Below, one piece after another: positions 61,295 to 64,000 of a stretch of DNA of 64,000 bases; within the stretch, counting starts at the first letter, position 1; each line of letters begins with the position of its first letter. The notes under the pieces are model-generated. The model was not told the DNA's origin. It saw only the letters and a program-made list of their open reading frames with translations, and did no database searches. The DNA lies in the NCBI GenBank assembly GCA_035048495.1, contig CM068546.1, positions 33,870,674 to 33,934,673 on the forward strand, read 5' to 3'. Source of the DNA: Euptelea pleiosperma. Lineage: Eukaryota > Streptophyta > Magnoliopsida > Ranunculales > Eupteleaceae. A program made the position numbers and the translations under genes.

Positions 61295-62350
61295 TATGTG
61301 ATTGTTGTGGGTGTTAATATTAGCAACCCCCGTGCAGCCTTCTCGGATGATTGACACGTGGACATTGGCACATGTTCAACATGTGCTCTCAGACTACGCT
61401 TCATACATGCGAGAGCTCGGACGTCGGAATCATGCCGAGGCCCGAGATGAATGGTCATCGACAGGTTTTGGCTTGGTCATTAGTGCTCAAGGATGGCTCA
61501 AGAACAATGAGGCATGTATTCACTTTAACCATTCAAGACTAGAGAGGATGGATGAGGTGGATGCGTTGACTCTTGGTCTACTGGCTAAGAACAGGCTGAC
61601 TCTCCCAGACTAATAAGACGTATACCTTATGGTGTCAAGGACTCACATCCATGCAATATTGTCTCTGACACCCACCTAACCTTGATAATGGATGAATGGG
61701 TTGATCAGAACTTCTTGTGCACACTACGTGGTATATATCTACCCCGACAGGTTGGCTATACTGATGATCATTTAGGATTTATAAACAAGGCAAGTCTCAA
61801 CTACTCCAGACCTTTTTAATAACGACCCCCATTAATTGTAGAAGGGAACGAGACTTTGACTTGGCTAGTATACCATTTACTCTAGAGTCCACTCAATTTT
61901 CAAATTATTGACTTGAGCTTTGTAGTCTTTTCCAGTAGGCACCCCTTCTCTTTTGTTGGCTCTCGAGTGCTTGCTACGTTGAGTTTGCGCAGAATATCTT
62001 GATGTATAACTTAAATCAATATTGCATTCATCGGCTGCATATTTGGCGTTACATGGGGTGCAGAGATTTTTTTCACTCACAATTATAATTGTTCATTTTC
62101 TTTTGAGTAGGACTGTAAAGTTTATTGGATTTCAAATTATATCTAAGATTTTTTGTACATTCAATATTTTGATTTTAATTGTGTGTGGGCATTGTGACAA
62201 TTAAATGTAGATTGACGTTCTCTTTGAACTTATTAAAATAATTTTCGAAGTTCTAATTCTATGTGTTTCCAAGTCTGCTTTCAAGTTCTTATTTTGTCAT
62301 TTTAAGGAATACCTAAGTCTATATATATCAAACCGAATCCACAAACTAAA
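61295..62350. other. region right of the Helitron, no recognised gene
   Basis: A 103-residue frame (61302-61613) exists but has no family resemblance and no exon context. The stretch may be the interior of the minus-strand LTR element whose primer site is at 62351-62362. Confidence 0.4.
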
Positions 62351-63590
62351 GGTTTGATACCATTCTATCACACCCCGAACTCAACAAATAGATTCGCGAT
62401 GTGAGTGACACTCGTCCAAAACTCAAGTCATGAATCAAAGATAATTGCAACAACTATCCACATCTAATTCATATAATTATAATGCAGAAGCACTAGCCTA
62501 CTCAAAGCACGTCTGTGCCCGAACTACTACATTTGAACATAAAATAACTATGCATATTATAACAAGTATAAATAAGCAATAACCTTCTTGAGTGTTATCG
62601 TGGTATTATACAATACAAAAAGTATAAAGTCTCTCCATATATACACACACATGTAAAAAAATTGAATATACAAAATCTACAATCTCGAGCATGTTCCACT
62701 ACACTTGGACCTCACTTTATTGTCAATCTAAATACTCATCGAAACTCCTCTACAAAAAAAATGTAAATGTCGAGCTTTCGGTGAAAACATCAATATGTAA
62801 TTCTACACCTAACGTGTCTAAAATCAAAAGTAGCCAATAAATTCAATGATAAAGCCAACCTAATAATAAAAAGAAACAGTATATGCCAAATAAAAAAATT
62901 ATACACTTAAAACAATTAGTAAAAAGAAAACAGTAGTAATTCATAGGAACTGTAATAACGTGTGTTAAAATAAAGTAAAACTCAACTTTGATATAATTGC
63001 ATAAATATATGTCATTCATCAATATAATTGATAAGCATAAGTCGTAACCTCACGTCCCACAGTGGGCGTTACTCATAGGTCCATCTATATACATGCAATA
63101 TAATATCTAATTTCTCAATTAATTATATTTATCTTATTAGATCGGAACCCAATCCAAGAGCTTATTTAGCCCACTAAAAATATAACTAGTTTTCTCAACA
63201 CCCCAATCAGGGTCTTTTAGCATGATCGCATATATATACATAGTTCCTAAATTACGCTATCGAAGTCTATCATTATTGTCTCTATATTCACTAGCTATAG
63301 TCAACCATTAATTTATTCGATGCTAATAAGACACAACTCATTTAACATTTAGTCAAAAGCCTTTTATATCGATCCATTTCACTATTGGTTAGGCATTGAC
63401 GACTCTAATTTTTTAAGGATTTAAAGAACAATTCATGACAATTGTCTACGTGCTCCTATCATCTAATTGTTTATCAGAAAAACGTGTAGCTCTAGCATTT
63501 GGTCGATCACACTAACACAATCATTATCTTGTTATTAGAAACTTACTAAAATATAAAACCATATAAGAGATTTGTCAAATTGTGCAATCA
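62351..63590 (-). mobile_element. possible gypsy-type LTR with PBS-like site
   Basis: On the minus strand GAGTTCGGGGTGTGATAGAA is followed by TGGTATCAAACC (62351-62362), two mismatches from the tRNA-iMet primer site. Plant gypsy LTRs commonly end in a CCCCG/GGGTGTGACA context just before this site. The start of the LTR and any domain were not found. The upper limit is approximate. Confidence 0.4.
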
Positions 63591-63609
63591 GCCTGAACGT
63601 CGCAACCCA

Positions 63610-63760
63610 AGGTGTCAATTCGGCCCTATTGTAAGGGGGCCTGGCCCTATACCTTACCCTTTGAAAGCCCTAGAAATAGGACTTTTTTATAAATTTCAAG
63701 CCATTAGGGCTGGCCCGGGCTAGGGTCACACTCATGGGGACCCGGCCCGTAGCAATACAC
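63610..63760. mobile_element. GGCCC-rich hAT-like repeat remnant
   Basis: Starts near AAGGTGTCAATTCGGCCC and contains GGGCCTGGCCC, CCATTAGGGCTGGCCC and GACCCGGCCCG. Similar in composition to 23810-24065. No TSD determined. Confidence 0.35.
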
Positions 63761-64000
63761 ACTAGGTGCGTGGTACATTCAAAACTAAATTAAGTTGTTT
63801 TTTTAAAGGAAAAAATGGGTTGTTCCAAGGTCAAAGTGTCCAACTGTTAATGAGAGTTTCAGGTTACTCGGGGAATCTAACCTTTGTTTGAAAAACAAAA
63901 CATACAAAAGAAATGGGGAAAACCGATTGGCATAGTCTCATGGTTTCCTTAGGTACACGTGTCATGACGTTATTGGCGTTGGACATTACAATTATCCTAA

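Noticed and set aside
61302..61613. 103-residue plus-strand frame right of the Helitron
   Set aside because: No recognised domain or exon context, and it lies next to probable LTR-element interior. Not called as a gene.
58850..61845. ACCCCC(A)TTAATTGTAGAA seen near 58860 and 61827 as a possible duplication around a large insertion
   Set aside because: Only about 18 bp agree, flanks do not align, and the Helitron between them has its own well-defined ends.

Overview
The window is nuclear DNA of a flowering plant. The genes carry many phase-matched GT-AG introns, some very long and packed with plant transposons (copia LTR elements, L1 and RTE LINEs, MULE, hAT and PIF/Harbinger MITEs, a Helitron). 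There is also a 7SL RNA gene with the plant-type USE plus TATA promoter. The long introns would fit an early-diverging eudicot or magnoliid, but that is only a guess. All homology calls come from reading translations and recalling families; no search was run.

Four host genes can be rebuilt. (1) Positions 1188-22452, plus strand: the 3' fourteen exons of an ALWAYS EARLY / LIN-9 type gene, including the DIRP domain. The N-terminal SANT exons lie left of the window. (2) 25128-28384, minus strand: a complete five-exon gene for an uncharacterised 161-residue protein with a lysine-rich tail. (3) 28485-28793, minus strand: an SRP (7SL) RNA gene with USE, TATA box and T-run terminator, about 100 bp upstream of gene 2 on the same strand. 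(4) 32776-56365, minus strand: a complete thirteen-exon SnRK1 beta-gamma subunit gene (KINbetagamma/SNF4), 491 residues. Gene 1 converges on gene 2; genes 2, 3 and 4 are co-oriented.

Most other sequence is mobile DNA. ALY introns hold a tRNA-type SINE, a broken antisense PPR-DYW pseudogene, a MULE with 9-bp target duplication and an RTE LINE fragment. The seventh SNF4 intron (12.7 kb, 37615-50363) contains about 11 kb of nested elements: an old copia interrupted by a younger internally deleted copia (TSD ATAGG) and by a tRNA-like tandem repeat, next to an L1 LINE that is itself interrupted by a Harbinger-type element (TSD TTA) and by a copia-like LTR. Despite this load the SNF4 reading frame is uninterrupted across every splice junction.

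The right end (57.3-64 kb) has no convincing host gene. It contains a foldback MITE, a 1.7-kb non-autonomous Helitron with textbook ends, and what looks like the end of a gypsy-type LTR.

The most rewarding observation is the 7SL gene placed head-to-tail against a protein gene. A splice-acceptor-like site between them raises the possibility that the 7SL gene lies within a 5'UTR intron. I found no operon-like defence or biosynthetic system.
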